From contig JAICQI010000010.1 of assembly GCA_025937955.1 (NCBI GenBank), positions 1-21,122 of the forward strand: a DNA stretch of 21,122 nt, written 5' to 3'. Source of the stretch: Pyrinomonadaceae bacterium. GTDB taxonomy: Bacteria; Acidobacteriota; Blastocatellia; Pyrinomonadales; Pyrinomonadaceae. Both the position numbers and the translations under genes were made by a program. Below the pieces are notes generated by a model. That model saw only the letters and a program-made list of their open reading frames with translations, did no database searches and was not told the DNA's origin. Positions 1 to 6,658 of the stretch are shown here, one piece after another. Each line of letters begins with the position of its first letter. The first letter of the stretch is position 1.

Positions 1-36
1 ACCAATCGAGGCCACAAAGAAGCACAAAACAGATTC

Positions 37-147
37 AGCCACAAAAAGGCACAAAAGGCACAAAAGGATAATCAAACAAGGTAGAGGAATTAATAAGTCC
101 AAATTCCTTCCACAAACCTTTTGTGCCTTTTGTGCCTTTTTGTGGCT
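37..147. repeat. Perfect inverted repeat, 31-bp arms, CACAAA-rich
   Basis: The left arm (37-67, A then GCCACAAAAAGGCAC and further GGCACAAAA units) is the exact reverse complement of the right arm (117-147), with a 49-nt AT-rich loop. The right arm supplies the first two bases, in plus-strand order, of the TAG stop codon (146-148) of the xdhC-type gene. A further degenerate unit (GCCACAAAGAAGCACAAAA) lies at about 11-29. The RNA could form a long stem downstream of that gene and act as a 3' end or stabiliser, though no T-run follows. Related units occur at 5731-5760 and 7431-7485, so this is a dispersed repeat family and not a gene-specific terminator. Confidence 0.85.
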
Positions 148-943
148 AACTGATTTTGCGGCGCCAGGCGGAGAGGGAGGTGCCGGTGGCGCCACGGCGT
201 TCGGCAACAATCTCGGCGAGGATCGCGAGGGCTACTTCTTCGGGGGTTACGGCGCCGATGTCGAGACCGATGGGCGCGTGGATGTTTCGTAATTGCTCGT
301 CGGAAATTCCGGCTTCGCGCAACCGTTCGATAACAATCGACGTGCGGCGTTTGCTTCCGATCAATCCAACATAATCCGGATTAGCACGCACGACCGCCTG
401 CATGCACTGCTCGTCTTCGTTGTGACCTCTCGTCACCACGGCAACTGAAACTCCACGACCATTCCCAACCACATCTCGCACGGCGGAGATCCAATCGTCA
501 GTTAGAACCAGGTCGATCTGTTTCTCGGGAAACTTTTCGCGTTTTACAAACTCAGCGCGGTCGTCAATCAACGTGGTCTGATAACCGGCGAAAGCCGCTA
601 GTCGCGCCAGCGATGCACCAACGTGTCCAGCGCCACAAACGACGAGACGCGGCGCCGGTTGCAAACGCTCGAACAATAGCGCCGTCTCGCGAGCGGAAGG
701 AAAATCCGGAGCAAAGTCACTGACACTGAACATCCGCGTTTCTTCGTGCGAGGAAAGAAAGCGCGCGGCTTGCTCAACAATAACGGAATCCAACGACGGA
801 TCACCAAGAGTTCCTGCCGTAGCGCCATCTGCCTGAATCAGCAGCTTGGACCCGATCTCGCCCGGGCCACTGACTTGAGTAACCACCAGAGCGATCCCAC
901 CACGCTCCAGCAACTGCTCAATCGTCTTCGTGATCGATTTCAC
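146..943 (-). CDS. xdhC: XdhC family protein with C-terminal Rossmann domain
   Basis: 265 aa. XdhC/CoxI proteins insert or sulfurate the molybdenum cofactor of xanthine dehydrogenase-type molybdenum hydroxylases in the cytoplasm. The C-terminal XdhC domain is clear: a dinucleotide-binding GAGHVG at residues 104-109, an acidic end to the second strand (LIDDR, about 125-129), GLIGSKRR at 193-200, and IHAPIGLDIGAVTPEE at 221-236. Residues about 14-65 look like a degenerate XdhC_CoxI domain: GTLGDPSLD (44-52) sits where active copies have GGGC(I/V)E, so the cysteine is missing. The start is GTG at 943, overlapping the stop of the Mpo1-like gene as GTGA, which suggests translational coupling. The TAG stop lies in a dispersed repeat. 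The companion N-domain protein is two genes upstream. No molybdenum hydroxylase is in view. Confidence 0.88.
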   Translation of the reverse strand: MKSITKTIEQLLERGGIALVVTQVSGPGEIGSKLLIQADGATAGTLGDPSLDSVIVEQAARFLSSHEETRMFSVSDFAPDFPSARETALLFERLQPAPRLVVCGAGHVGASLARLAAFAGYQTTLIDDRAEFVKREKFPEKQIDLVLTDDWISAVRDVVGNGRGVSVAVVTRGHNEDEQCMQAVVRANPDYVGLIGSKRRTSIVIERLREAGISDEQLRNIHAPIGLDIGAVTPEEVALAILAEIVAERRGATGTSLSAWRRKIS

Positions 944-1236
944 TTCGAAAGCTTCGACTTATCGAGGCCAATCACGGCAGCCGCTCGCCGCAAAAGCCAG
1001 AGTGGTCCAACCAGCAGGTAAACGGGGTTCTTGAAAAAGGCAGGTTGATTTCCTTCGATTGCGTGTCCAACAAACTGAAGAATCCAGCCGGCAATAAACA
1101 ACGCCAACGCCCAGCGCCAGTTGAAAAAGAACAGCGGCAGTGACACGACAATCATCGGAATGCCGATGCTGTGCGAGAGCCTGTTCAGCGGATGCTGATG
1201 TTTGGCTTTGTAGTTGGCGAGAAAATCCTGCGACAT
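940..1236 (-). CDS. Mpo1-like / DUF962 membrane protein
   Basis: 98 aa. The family includes yeast Mpo1, an Fe2+-dependent dioxygenase of 2-hydroxy fatty acid alpha-oxidation; bacterial members are mostly uncharacterised. Visible family features are the N-terminal Y-x3-H-x-HPLNRLSHSIGIP stretch (residues 9-27, histidines 13, 15 and 22), two hydrophobic helices at about 27-38 and 42-58, QFVGHAIEGNQPAFF (54-68, H58 and E61), and LLVGPLW (74-80). The histidines are those expected to bind metal. It sits between the two XdhC-type genes: its ATG overlaps the upstream TGA by one base (TGATG), and its own TGA overlaps the next GTG. That implies co-translation with molybdenum-enzyme maturation genes, although no functional link between the families is known to me. 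The family call is firm, the substrate is unknown. Confidence 0.88.
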   Translation of the reverse strand: MSQDFLANYKAKHQHPLNRLSHSIGIPMIVVSLPLFFFNWRWALALFIAGWILQFVGHAIEGNQPAFFKNPVYLLVGPLWLLRRAAAVIGLDKSKLSK

Positions 1237-1562
1237 CAGTTCAGTACTTCAACAAAGATATCCATCGTGCCGCCGCAAACCATTCCTTCTTCACTCGCTT
1301 CATCCGCGGTCAGCGAGAAGTGATGCAACTGCGACTTACCCGAACGCATGGCTGTTTTCGCTTCGGCCCAGACTTCAGCTTCGATACAACCACCACCAAC
1401 AGTTCCCGCAATCTCTCCGTTTTGGAAGAAGAGCATTTTCGCACCGCGTCGCTGCGGCGTCGAGCCACGCGTGTGGGCGACGGTAGCAACTACCACGCGT
1501 TCGCCACGCTCAGAAGCTTCGTTGATCATGCGATATAGATCGCGTTGTGGAATGGTCGACAT
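1236..1562 (-). CDS. XdhC/CoxI N-terminal domain protein
   Basis: 108 aa, a stand-alone XdhC_CoxI domain (PF02625 type). Visible motifs are ARGSTP-like TRGSTPQRRGAKML (residues 31-44), GTVGGGCIEAEV (53-64) with Cys59, and the C-terminal CGGTMDIFVE (96-105). Full-length XdhC proteins carry this domain followed by a Rossmann domain; here the Rossmann part is on a separate protein encoded at 146-943. Likely role: handling of molybdenum cofactor for a xanthine/CO dehydrogenase-type enzyme, acting with that second protein. It is the first gene of a three-gene overlapping operon and is divergent from the gene at 1718. The ATG at 1562 has an AGAAGG only one base upstream, so initiation signals are poor. 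Confidence 0.88.
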   Translation of the reverse strand: MSTIPQRDLYRMINEASERGERVVVATVAHTRGSTPQRRGAKMLFFQNGEIAGTVGGGCIEAEVWAEAKTAMRSGKSQLHHFSLTADEASEEGMVCGGTMDIFVEVLN

Positions 1563-1717
1563 ACCTTCTGTCCGGAACCTTAATTCTGTCTGACTGTCTA
1601 AAACTGCTGTTAAGTCTACGCCACCAGTATTAAACTACAAAGCATCATTTCAGGCTTGTCGCAAATGACTTTGTAATGTAAAGTGGCGAGCACTCGTTTC
1701 GGACTTCTGAGGGCACT
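1563..1717. promoter_or_regulatory. Divergent intergenic region, likely two promoters
   Basis: 155 bases separate the minus-strand xdh operon from the plus-strand VIT/vWA gene, so promoters for both must lie here. A weak plus-strand pair is TTGTCG (about 1656) and TAAAGT (about 1679) spaced 17 bases. No convincing minus-strand pair was picked. A GAGGG Shine-Dalgarno sequence sits six bases before the ATG at 1718. Confidence 0.3.
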
Positions 1718-4129
1718 ATGCACCAGCCGAAGCTCAAGTTCACGGACAAGTTCAACCTGATTGCGGGCATAATCGTGCCCGCTATCGCCATCACCGTCGA
1801 AGCCAGCACGCACATCTGTGCCCGGACGTTCTTCGATCCAATCCCGAGCGTCTGGCACCTGATGTTGGTAATCCTGATGCCGCTGGGCCAGCTCCATGTT
1901 TGGTACGCGATTCGTCGCGGCACGCCGGATCGTCTCAGGTTGGCCGGATTCGTTAACGCCGCCGTTATTGCTGTCTCGCTCTTTTATTCAATTTGCTACC
2001 TGCCATTCGTGCCCCTGGCGGTTCTAACGGTATTGATACTTGTCGGCGTTCTGCCGCTGTCACCCTTCCTGTCATTGATTGTGGCCATCACGATGCGTCA
2101 GCAACTCAGAAAAATCGCGGCCACAGCTCCGCAGAAGAATCTGGCGCTCGGGACCACAGGACTGCTGATAGCTTTTGGCTTCATTTTTGGCGCCATTGTC
2201 GTAATAGAACTCCCGGCAACGTTAACGCGTTACGGGCTACAGATGGCTGCGTCTTCCTCAGCTGAAACCAGGACCAGGGGAATTCGCTTTCTGCGTACTT
2301 ACGGCAGCAAAGATCACCTGCTCCGGAGTTGTTATAACCAAAGCCGCGGCACAACTGACATGCTGGGAGATATTCTCTCGATTCGAAATCCGGTAAGCGT
2401 CAAAGAGGCTCGGGGGATCTATTACCGGGTGACGGGTGAAACCTTCGACATGTCCGCTCCTCCGCAGCGAGTTGCAGGTCGCTTCATACCTTCGGATGAG
2501 TTTGACTACGAGGACGATCAGGGCGGTACGAGGATCGGAGGAAAACTAAAAGGTCTTTCGCTGTCCAGTTCCAAACTCGACGGAACAATCGATAGCGATG
2601 GTGGCGTGGGTTACCTCCAGTGGATACTCACATTCCAAAACTCTTCTGAAAGCGCGAAAGAGGTGCGCGCTGAGATCCAATTACCGCCGGGCGGCGTCGT
2701 CACCCGCGTGACGCTGTGGAATGGAAATAGAGAAGTTGAGGCAACGTTTGGCAATCGCTACAAGATTGGAGAGGAAGCTCAACACAGATACAAACGCGAG
2801 CCTGTTATGGTCACAACCGCCGGTCGCGATCGCATCCTGGTACAGGGCTACCCAATTCAGCCGTACGGAAGCAAAATGAAACTTCGGCTGGGCATCACTG
2901 TGCCGCTGCTGTTGGAATCAAGAAGCCAAGTGCGACTGCTGCTGCCACATTTCGAAGATCGAAATTTCCGCGTTCCGAATTACGTAAATCACAAGATCTG
3001 GGTTGACTCCACGCGGCCTATAGCCACTGAATACGGCGGAATGTATTACGGTCCAATGCCGAACGGCAAGTTCATGCTGGGCGGCCAACTCACCGATAGC
3101 GATCTCTCGAATCCGGAAAGATCTCTCTTAATCTCCAGGGTCGATCGCGACAGCGGGATCTGGAGTCGTAATCCGTTCGAGGCGGAGGGCAATATTGTTA
3201 AGCAGTGGATCGAAGAACGCACGCCCGCTCATTTGCGCCGTGTCGTTCTCGTCGTCGACACGTCTGCATCGATGGCCGATTTGGGACCACAGATAAGTTC
3301 AGCGCTCGGAGTGCTGTCGCAGGACATTGATTTGAAACTCGTTCTCGCCGACGCCGATTGGTTGCACGAGACCGAGCGGACGGGCCTCGTGGCCACAGGC
3401 CTTGTCGAAGCCTCCGTACTACTCGCATCAGCGACATTTACCGGCGGAGCAGATAATGCGCCGGCATTGCGAAAGGCGTGGGACCTCGCCGCTGAAGCTC
3501 CAGGGAACAATGCGATAGTCTGGATTCATAATCCACAACTTGTACAGCTTGGCTCAATAGAAGAAATAAGAAGACGCTGGCAGAACCGACCTTATGGTCC
3601 ATTACTTTATTCCGTGCAGACAAGCAAAGGCTCAGACGAGATCGCGAAGGGACTTGATGGAATCAATGAGGTCAAGTCAGTGATCCGAATGGGCACACTA
3701 CGCGAGGATCTCCAGAAATTATTTAGACAACTCTCCGGTGAGATTAAGACGTATGAGTTTGTCAGGTCTGTAAAACATTCGGAACTGCCTGAGCAAAGCG
3801 AAGGATATAAGACGTCAGAATTGCTCGCCAGGTTATGGGCCAATGACGAAGTCGTGCAGCTATTAAATGCGCGCGACGAGTCGGTGAATAACATCGCCGG
3901 CAAGCTGGCGATGCGTTATCAACTTGTGACTTCCATCAGCGGCGCAGCAGTTCGGGACAGTACTTACGATTCTGCAATTGTTAATACTGAACCAGTCATC
4001 CGTCCGACCATAATCACTGCAGTTGCTGAGGTCGAAACCCTATTGCTGGGAGCTGTGCTCTTTACACTCGCTTTGATCGTCATGAGACCTCGCCGGGCAG
4101 GTGGCGGCAGTTTCACCGTACCTAATTAA
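1718..4129 (+). CDS. Membrane VIT/vWA-domain protein, PEP-CTERM-like tail
   Basis: 803 aa. Five hydrophobic helices fill residues about 13-168. A VIT-like domain (vault/inter-alpha-trypsin type) spans about 298-395, starting YLQWILTFQN. A von Willebrand A domain starts near 507 with MIDAS motif DTSAS (514-518) and a later TFTGGADNAP (573-582). RYQLVTSISGAAV (733-745) resembles the end of VIT-vWA proteins. The C-terminus is a single helix (about 770-789) flanked by EVET and RPRR, resembling PEP-CTERM sorting tails. Multi-helix N-terminus plus VIT plus sorting tail is the layout I recall for exosortase XrtN-system VIT proteins of Bacteroidota. No exosortase is in the window. Likely a surface or membrane adhesive/scaffold protein. 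GAGGG precedes the ATG. Fold calls are good, function unknown. Confidence 0.82.
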   Translation: MHQPKLKFTDKFNLIAGIIVPAIAITVEASTHICARTFFDPIPSVWHLMLVILMPLGQLHVWYAIRRGTPDRLRLAGFVNAAVIAVSLFYSICYLPFVPLAVLTVLILVGVLPLSPFLSLIVAITMRQQLRKIAATAPQKNLALGTTGLLIAFGFIFGAIVVIELPATLTRYGLQMAASSSAETRTRGIRFLRTYGSKDHLLRSCYNQSRGTTDMLGDILSIRNPVSVKEARGIYYRVTGETFDMSAPPQRVAGRFIPSDEFDYEDDQGGTRIGGKLKGLSLSSSKLDGTIDSDGGVGYLQWILTFQNSSESAKEVRAEIQLPPGGVVTRVTLWNGNREVEATFGNRYKIGEEAQHRYKREPVMVTTAGRDRILVQGYPIQPYGSKMKLRLGITVPLLLESRSQVRLLLPHFEDRNFRVPNYVNHKIWVDSTRPIATEYGGMYYGPMPNGKFMLGGQLTDSDLSNPERSLLISRVDRDSGIWSRNPFEAEGNIVKQWIEERTPAHLRRVVLVVDTSASMADLGPQISSALGVLSQDIDLKLVLADADWLHETERTGLVATGLVEASVLLASATFTGGADNAPALRKAWDLAAEAPGNNAIVWIHNPQLVQLGSIEEIRRRWQNRPYGPLLYSVQTSKGSDEIAKGLDGINEVKSVIRMGTLREDLQKLFRQLSGEIKTYEFVRSVKHSELPEQSEGYKTSELLARLWANDEVVQLLNARDESVNNIAGKLAMRYQLVTSISGAAVRDSTYDSAIVNTEPVIRPTIITAVAEVETLLLGAVLFTLALIVMRPRRAGGGSFTVPN

Positions 4130-4137
4130 TCGGAACA

Positions 4138-4230
4138 GCGGGGGCAAGCCCCTCTTCCTGACTTGTACTATGTTCCAGTTCTTCAAGTAGCTGATAACAG
4201 AACAAGTCAGGAAGAGGGGCTTGCCCCCGC
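4138..4230. repeat. Perfect 29-bp inverted repeat with 35-base loop
   Basis: GCGGGGGCAAGCCCCTCTTC... (4138-4166) is exactly mirrored at 4202-4230. It starts 9 bases after the stop of the VIT/vWA gene and ends 15 bases before the next ATG. A shorter self-complementary core (GGGGCAAGCCCC) lies in each arm. It could terminate or attenuate transcription between the two genes, or be a copy of a dispersed REP/MITE-like element. No transposase is present. Confidence 0.85.
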
Positions 4231-4245
4231 CGCTGCGGGAGAACA

Positions 4246-4860
4246 ATGAAAACCAAAACTCTTTTCCTATTCGCCATCGCCGCACTGTTGTTCATGTTTC
4301 CGGTGAATGCTCTGGCGTGTGCCTGCTGTTCGGAAAGTGACTACTACTTCAGCGGCCCAACTGATCTCGACGAGTATCCGCTCAGCCAACTCAAACGAAT
4401 GCGGTTTGACAGAACAGCAAATCTTTTCTTCAGCGAAGCGGGAATCGAAGAACACTCCAAAGGCATCGCGTACGTTCGGGAAAACTATTCATTCAGTCCG
4501 GGGTCGCCTCTCAACAACATGTGGAAGTTTTCATTCCGCTCCGGTACCAACTCCGGGATGCTTGGGCTACTCCTACCCGCAAAACTGTGGGACCACGACG
4601 TTGATATTCACGACAACAAGGTCAGCGCTGGTGGTGGACCACTGCTCTACAAGGAATGGCGTTTGGAGGGAGAAGTCGCCGGTACTGGAATCTTCAAGGT
4701 CGGATTCTCCGCGCCGGCCAAATACCGTCTCGTACTGCAAGGCCGCGGCAACGCCTGTGACAACGCCGAAGATTTCACTAACTGGCGACTGGAAGTACGC
4801 GGCGACGGTGCCGATTACGCTTTTTATGGAAAGCTTTTGAAACCAACTCCGCAGCGGTAA
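4246..4860 (+). CDS. Secreted protein of unknown function, Cys-rich mature N-terminus
   Basis: 204 aa, not recognised. Residues 1-24 are a clear signal peptide (MKTK, hydrophobic core, NALA cleavage site), so the mature protein begins CACC (Cys25, 27, 28). A further Cys is in GNACDN near residue 171. The pattern before Cys25 (A-L-A) is a poor lipobox, so signal peptidase I export is more likely than lipidation. The rest is mixed beta-rich sequence with many Gly and aromatic residues (for example MWKFSFRSGTNSGMLGLLLP) and no catalytic motif I know. GGGAGA lies five bases before the ATG. The next gene, also secreted, follows after 12 bases, so the two probably form an operon. The clustered cysteines could bind metal or form disulfides; this is a guess. 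Confidence 0.75.
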   Translation: MKTKTLFLFAIAALLFMFPVNALACACCSESDYYFSGPTDLDEYPLSQLKRMRFDRTANLFFSEAGIEEHSKGIAYVRENYSFSPGSPLNNMWKFSFRSGTNSGMLGLLLPAKLWDHDVDIHDNKVSAGGGPLLYKEWRLEGEVAGTGIFKVGFSAPAKYRLVLQGRGNACDNAEDFTNWRLEVRGDGADYAFYGKLLKPTPQR

Positions 4861-4872
4861 AGTGAAAAGACT

Positions 4873-5661
4873 ATGAAACGAGTTGCTTCATCCACGATCC
4901 TGCTGTTGCTTATGACCGGTACCGTGTTTGCTCAAACGGCACCTGACGCAGCCGAGTTAACCAAACTGTTGAATGAGTTCCTGGCGGGAGCATCGCGCAA
5001 CGACCCTGCCGTTCACGAGCGCTTTTGGGCTGACGACTTGATCTACACGCGTTCCGCGGGCCGTCGTGTGAACAAAGCGGAAGTCTTGCGCGACGTGCGC
5101 AATGAACCCGCACGCAAGCCGACCGATCCGAAGACGACCTACACCGCCGAGGACATTCGTGTTCAGCAGTACGGCGACACCGCAGTGGTGGCTTTTCGTT
5201 TGGTTGCAACTACCGAAACGTCTGAGACGACGCACGTTGCAAAACTGCTCAACAGTGGCACGTTCGTGAAGCGCAATGGAAAGTGGCAGGTGGTGAACTG
5301 GCAGTCAACACGTGTCCCTTACGCTGAAACCGACATCAAGGTCGGAGCCGAAGCACTCGACATCATAATTTTTGACTCGATACGCAAAGCGGACGTCAAC
5401 TATCTCACCCAGTACACCGATCCAAACTTTATCTGGACACAGGGCACCAACGTAATCACTCGCCAACAGATGCTGGATGGCGTGCGTGCGGGCAAATTGA
5501 AGTACGGAAAGATAGGCTCAGAAAGGCCGAATGTTTCGGTCTACGGCGACACAGTCGTCGTTCGCGGTTCGTTAGTATCACCGACGGCAACTAATTACAC
5601 CTTAACACTGAGCAACCAAATCGGAGGCTGGAAAGCCGTCGCCCTGCACACTACCAACTAG
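4873..5661 (+). CDS. Secreted protein with two NTF2-like (DUF4440/SnoaL) domains
   Basis: 262 aa. The signal peptide is residues 1-20 (cleavage at VFA before QTAP). Domain 1 (about 26-148) has the typical DUF4440 course: helix AELTKLLNEFLAGASRND, FWADDLIYTRSAGRRVNKAEVL (51-72), VQQYGDTAVVAFRL (97-110), GTFVKRNGKWQVVNWQSTRV (129-148). Domain 2 (about 160-262) repeats it: LTQYTDPNFIWTQGTNVITR, VYGDTVVVRGSL (223-234) and GGWKAVALHT (251-260). NTF2-like folds are cone-shaped pockets used by many unrelated enzymes and binding proteins, so ligand and reaction cannot be assigned. The gene follows the previous secreted-protein gene by 12 bases and is probably cotranscribed. The duplication within one chain is the only unusual aspect. 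Confidence 0.85.
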   Translation: MKRVASSTILLLLMTGTVFAQTAPDAAELTKLLNEFLAGASRNDPAVHERFWADDLIYTRSAGRRVNKAEVLRDVRNEPARKPTDPKTTYTAEDIRVQQYGDTAVVAFRLVATTETSETTHVAKLLNSGTFVKRNGKWQVVNWQSTRVPYAETDIKVGAEALDIIIFDSIRKADVNYLTQYTDPNFIWTQGTNVITRQQMLDGVRAGKLKYGKIGSERPNVSVYGDTVVVRGSLVSPTATNYTLTLSNQIGGWKAVALHTTN

Positions 5662-5665
5662 CAAG

Positions 5666-5724
5666 TTAGAGGTTCAGCCTTCAGGCTGCGGTTCTTCGAC
5701 AGCAAGCTGAAGCTGGAACTCTAA
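5666..5724. repeat. Imperfect inverted repeat downstream of the NTF2-like gene
   Basis: TTAGAGGTTCAGCCTTCAGG (starting at 5666) is mirrored imperfectly at 5701-5724, whose reverse complement begins TTAGAGTTCCAGCTTCAG. The left arm also holds a small hairpin CAGCC-TTCA-GGCTG (5675-5688). It begins 4 bases after the stop codon and may end the plus-strand transcript. No T-run follows, so factor-independent termination is uncertain. Confidence 0.6.
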
Positions 5725-5730
5725 ACGCTA

Positions 5731-5760
5731 TTTTGTGGTTTTTGTGCCTTTTTGTGGCTA
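5731..5760 (-). repeat. CACAAA-type dispersed repeat unit
   Basis: Read on the minus strand this is TAGCCACAAAAAGGCAC followed by two more CACAAA-like units. It starts 2 bases after the TAA stop of the minus-strand coiled-coil gene. It is the same sequence, in the same orientation relative to a gene end, as the units at 117-148 and 7431-7485. Confidence 0.8.
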
Positions 5761-5762
5761 CA

Positions 5763-6542
5763 TTAAGGCTTGCGTGGCTTGGCTGGCGGGTCCGTCGTGA
5801 CCGGCGCGGCATTCATCTGGTCGCGGAGTAGTTGGACCTTCGCCCGCAAAAGATCCACTTCGTTATCCGCATTCGCGACCGCAGTTTCCAAACGCGTTTT
5901 GCTGCTCTCAACCAATTTCAACTGAGCCTGGACCCTCGACTTCTCACCCTCTAGCTGTTTCTTCCGAGCGTCACGAGCCGCTTCCGGACGCATGCTTCCA
6001 TAACCAGCCGTCGAGCTCTCGATATTCTCCGGTCTCAATGCAAAATCGATCTGCTCCAACTTCGCTTCGAAATCGGCAATCTTGGCCTGGACGTCTATCA
6101 ACTGCGAACGTAACTGCTCGGCCCGCTGTTCGGCGCGAGTCAAACGCTCCATCTCACGCTCGTAACGATCGTCGTCCTGCTTCTGCGACAACTTGTCGTT
6201 CAGTTTGTTCACCTGGTTCGAGAGCGAGGTGATAGTCTTTTGAATGTCTTCCTGCTCGGGTGAGGTTACCGGATTCGCTGTTTTAGGTTCAGTGCCCGTG
6301 GGATCCTGTGCTTCCGGGTCATCAGTGCTGATGATCTTCACGTCGCCAGTAGTGCCTTGACTTTGCGTCTCGTCAGGAGGCGCGATCGGGGGATTTGTAA
6401 TTACAGGCCGCGGCGCTGTCGGCGTGGTTCGCCTGGTACGCTTTTTCTTGCGCGTCTGTGCCTCGCCCTCGACCAGGCAGAAGCTGGCGATCAGGCAAAA
6501 GGCGACGAGCAGCTTGATGTAACTACGAATCCTGCTAGGCAT
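5763..6542 (-). CDS. Exported coiled-coil protein of unknown function
   Basis: 259 aa from the chosen ATG at 6542. A longer frame opens at 6608, but AAGGAG lies a few bases before the 6542 ATG and a signal peptide begins exactly there (MPSRIRSYIK, hydrophobic LLVAFCLIASFCLV, then EGEAQ at about 25-29). Next come a basic patch (RKKKRTRR, 31-38), a Pro/Thr-rich disordered stretch (about 39-95), and two long heptad-rich segments likely to form coiled coil (about 97-170 and 188-243) split by a short Ser/Gly linker. The tail is Pro/Lys-rich. No enzymatic motif is visible. The composition suits a periplasmic or wall-associated structural or tethering protein; this is inference only. Its stop is followed at once by a dispersed CACAAA repeat. 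Confidence 0.75.
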   Translation of the reverse strand: MPSRIRSYIKLLVAFCLIASFCLVEGEAQTRKKKRTRRTTPTAPRPVITNPPIAPPDETQSQGTTGDVKIISTDDPEAQDPTGTEPKTANPVTSPEQEDIQKTITSLSNQVNKLNDKLSQKQDDDRYEREMERLTRAEQRAEQLRSQLIDVQAKIADFEAKLEQIDFALRPENIESSTAGYGSMRPEAARDARKKQLEGEKSRVQAQLKLVESSKTRLETAVANADNEVDLLRAKVQLLRDQMNAAPVTTDPPAKPRKP

Positions 6543-6585
6543 TGTGGTGCTCCTTTTCGAGGGCTGGCTCCTAAGATACCCCGCT

Positions 6586-6623
6586 ATCCAGATGCCATCA
6601 AGCGCCATCCAGATGCTTCAAGC
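6586..6623. repeat. Short direct repeat, period 21
   Basis: ATCCAGATGCCATCAAGC (6586-6603) recurs as ATCCAGATGCTTCAAGC (6607-6623) in the gap between the methyltransferase stop and the coiled-coil gene start. It may be a local duplication or a paired binding site upstream of the minus-strand coiled-coil gene. No function is evident. Confidence 0.5.
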
Positions 6624-6658
6624 TTCCACGACCAGCCGCCGGGTACTGTTCCAAAAAC

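Noticed and set aside
37..147. CRISPR-like array from the repeated GGCACAAAA units
   Set aside because: Units are very short, adjacent without spacers and inverted, with no cas genes nearby.
4246..4860. Lipoprotein assignment for the CACC protein
   Set aside because: The residues before Cys25 are A-L-A, which does not fit the L-(A/S/T)-(G/A)-C lipobox well.
6543..6608. N-terminal 22-residue extension of the coiled-coil protein
   Set aside because: A strong AAGGAG and a standard signal peptide begin at the internal ATG 6542.
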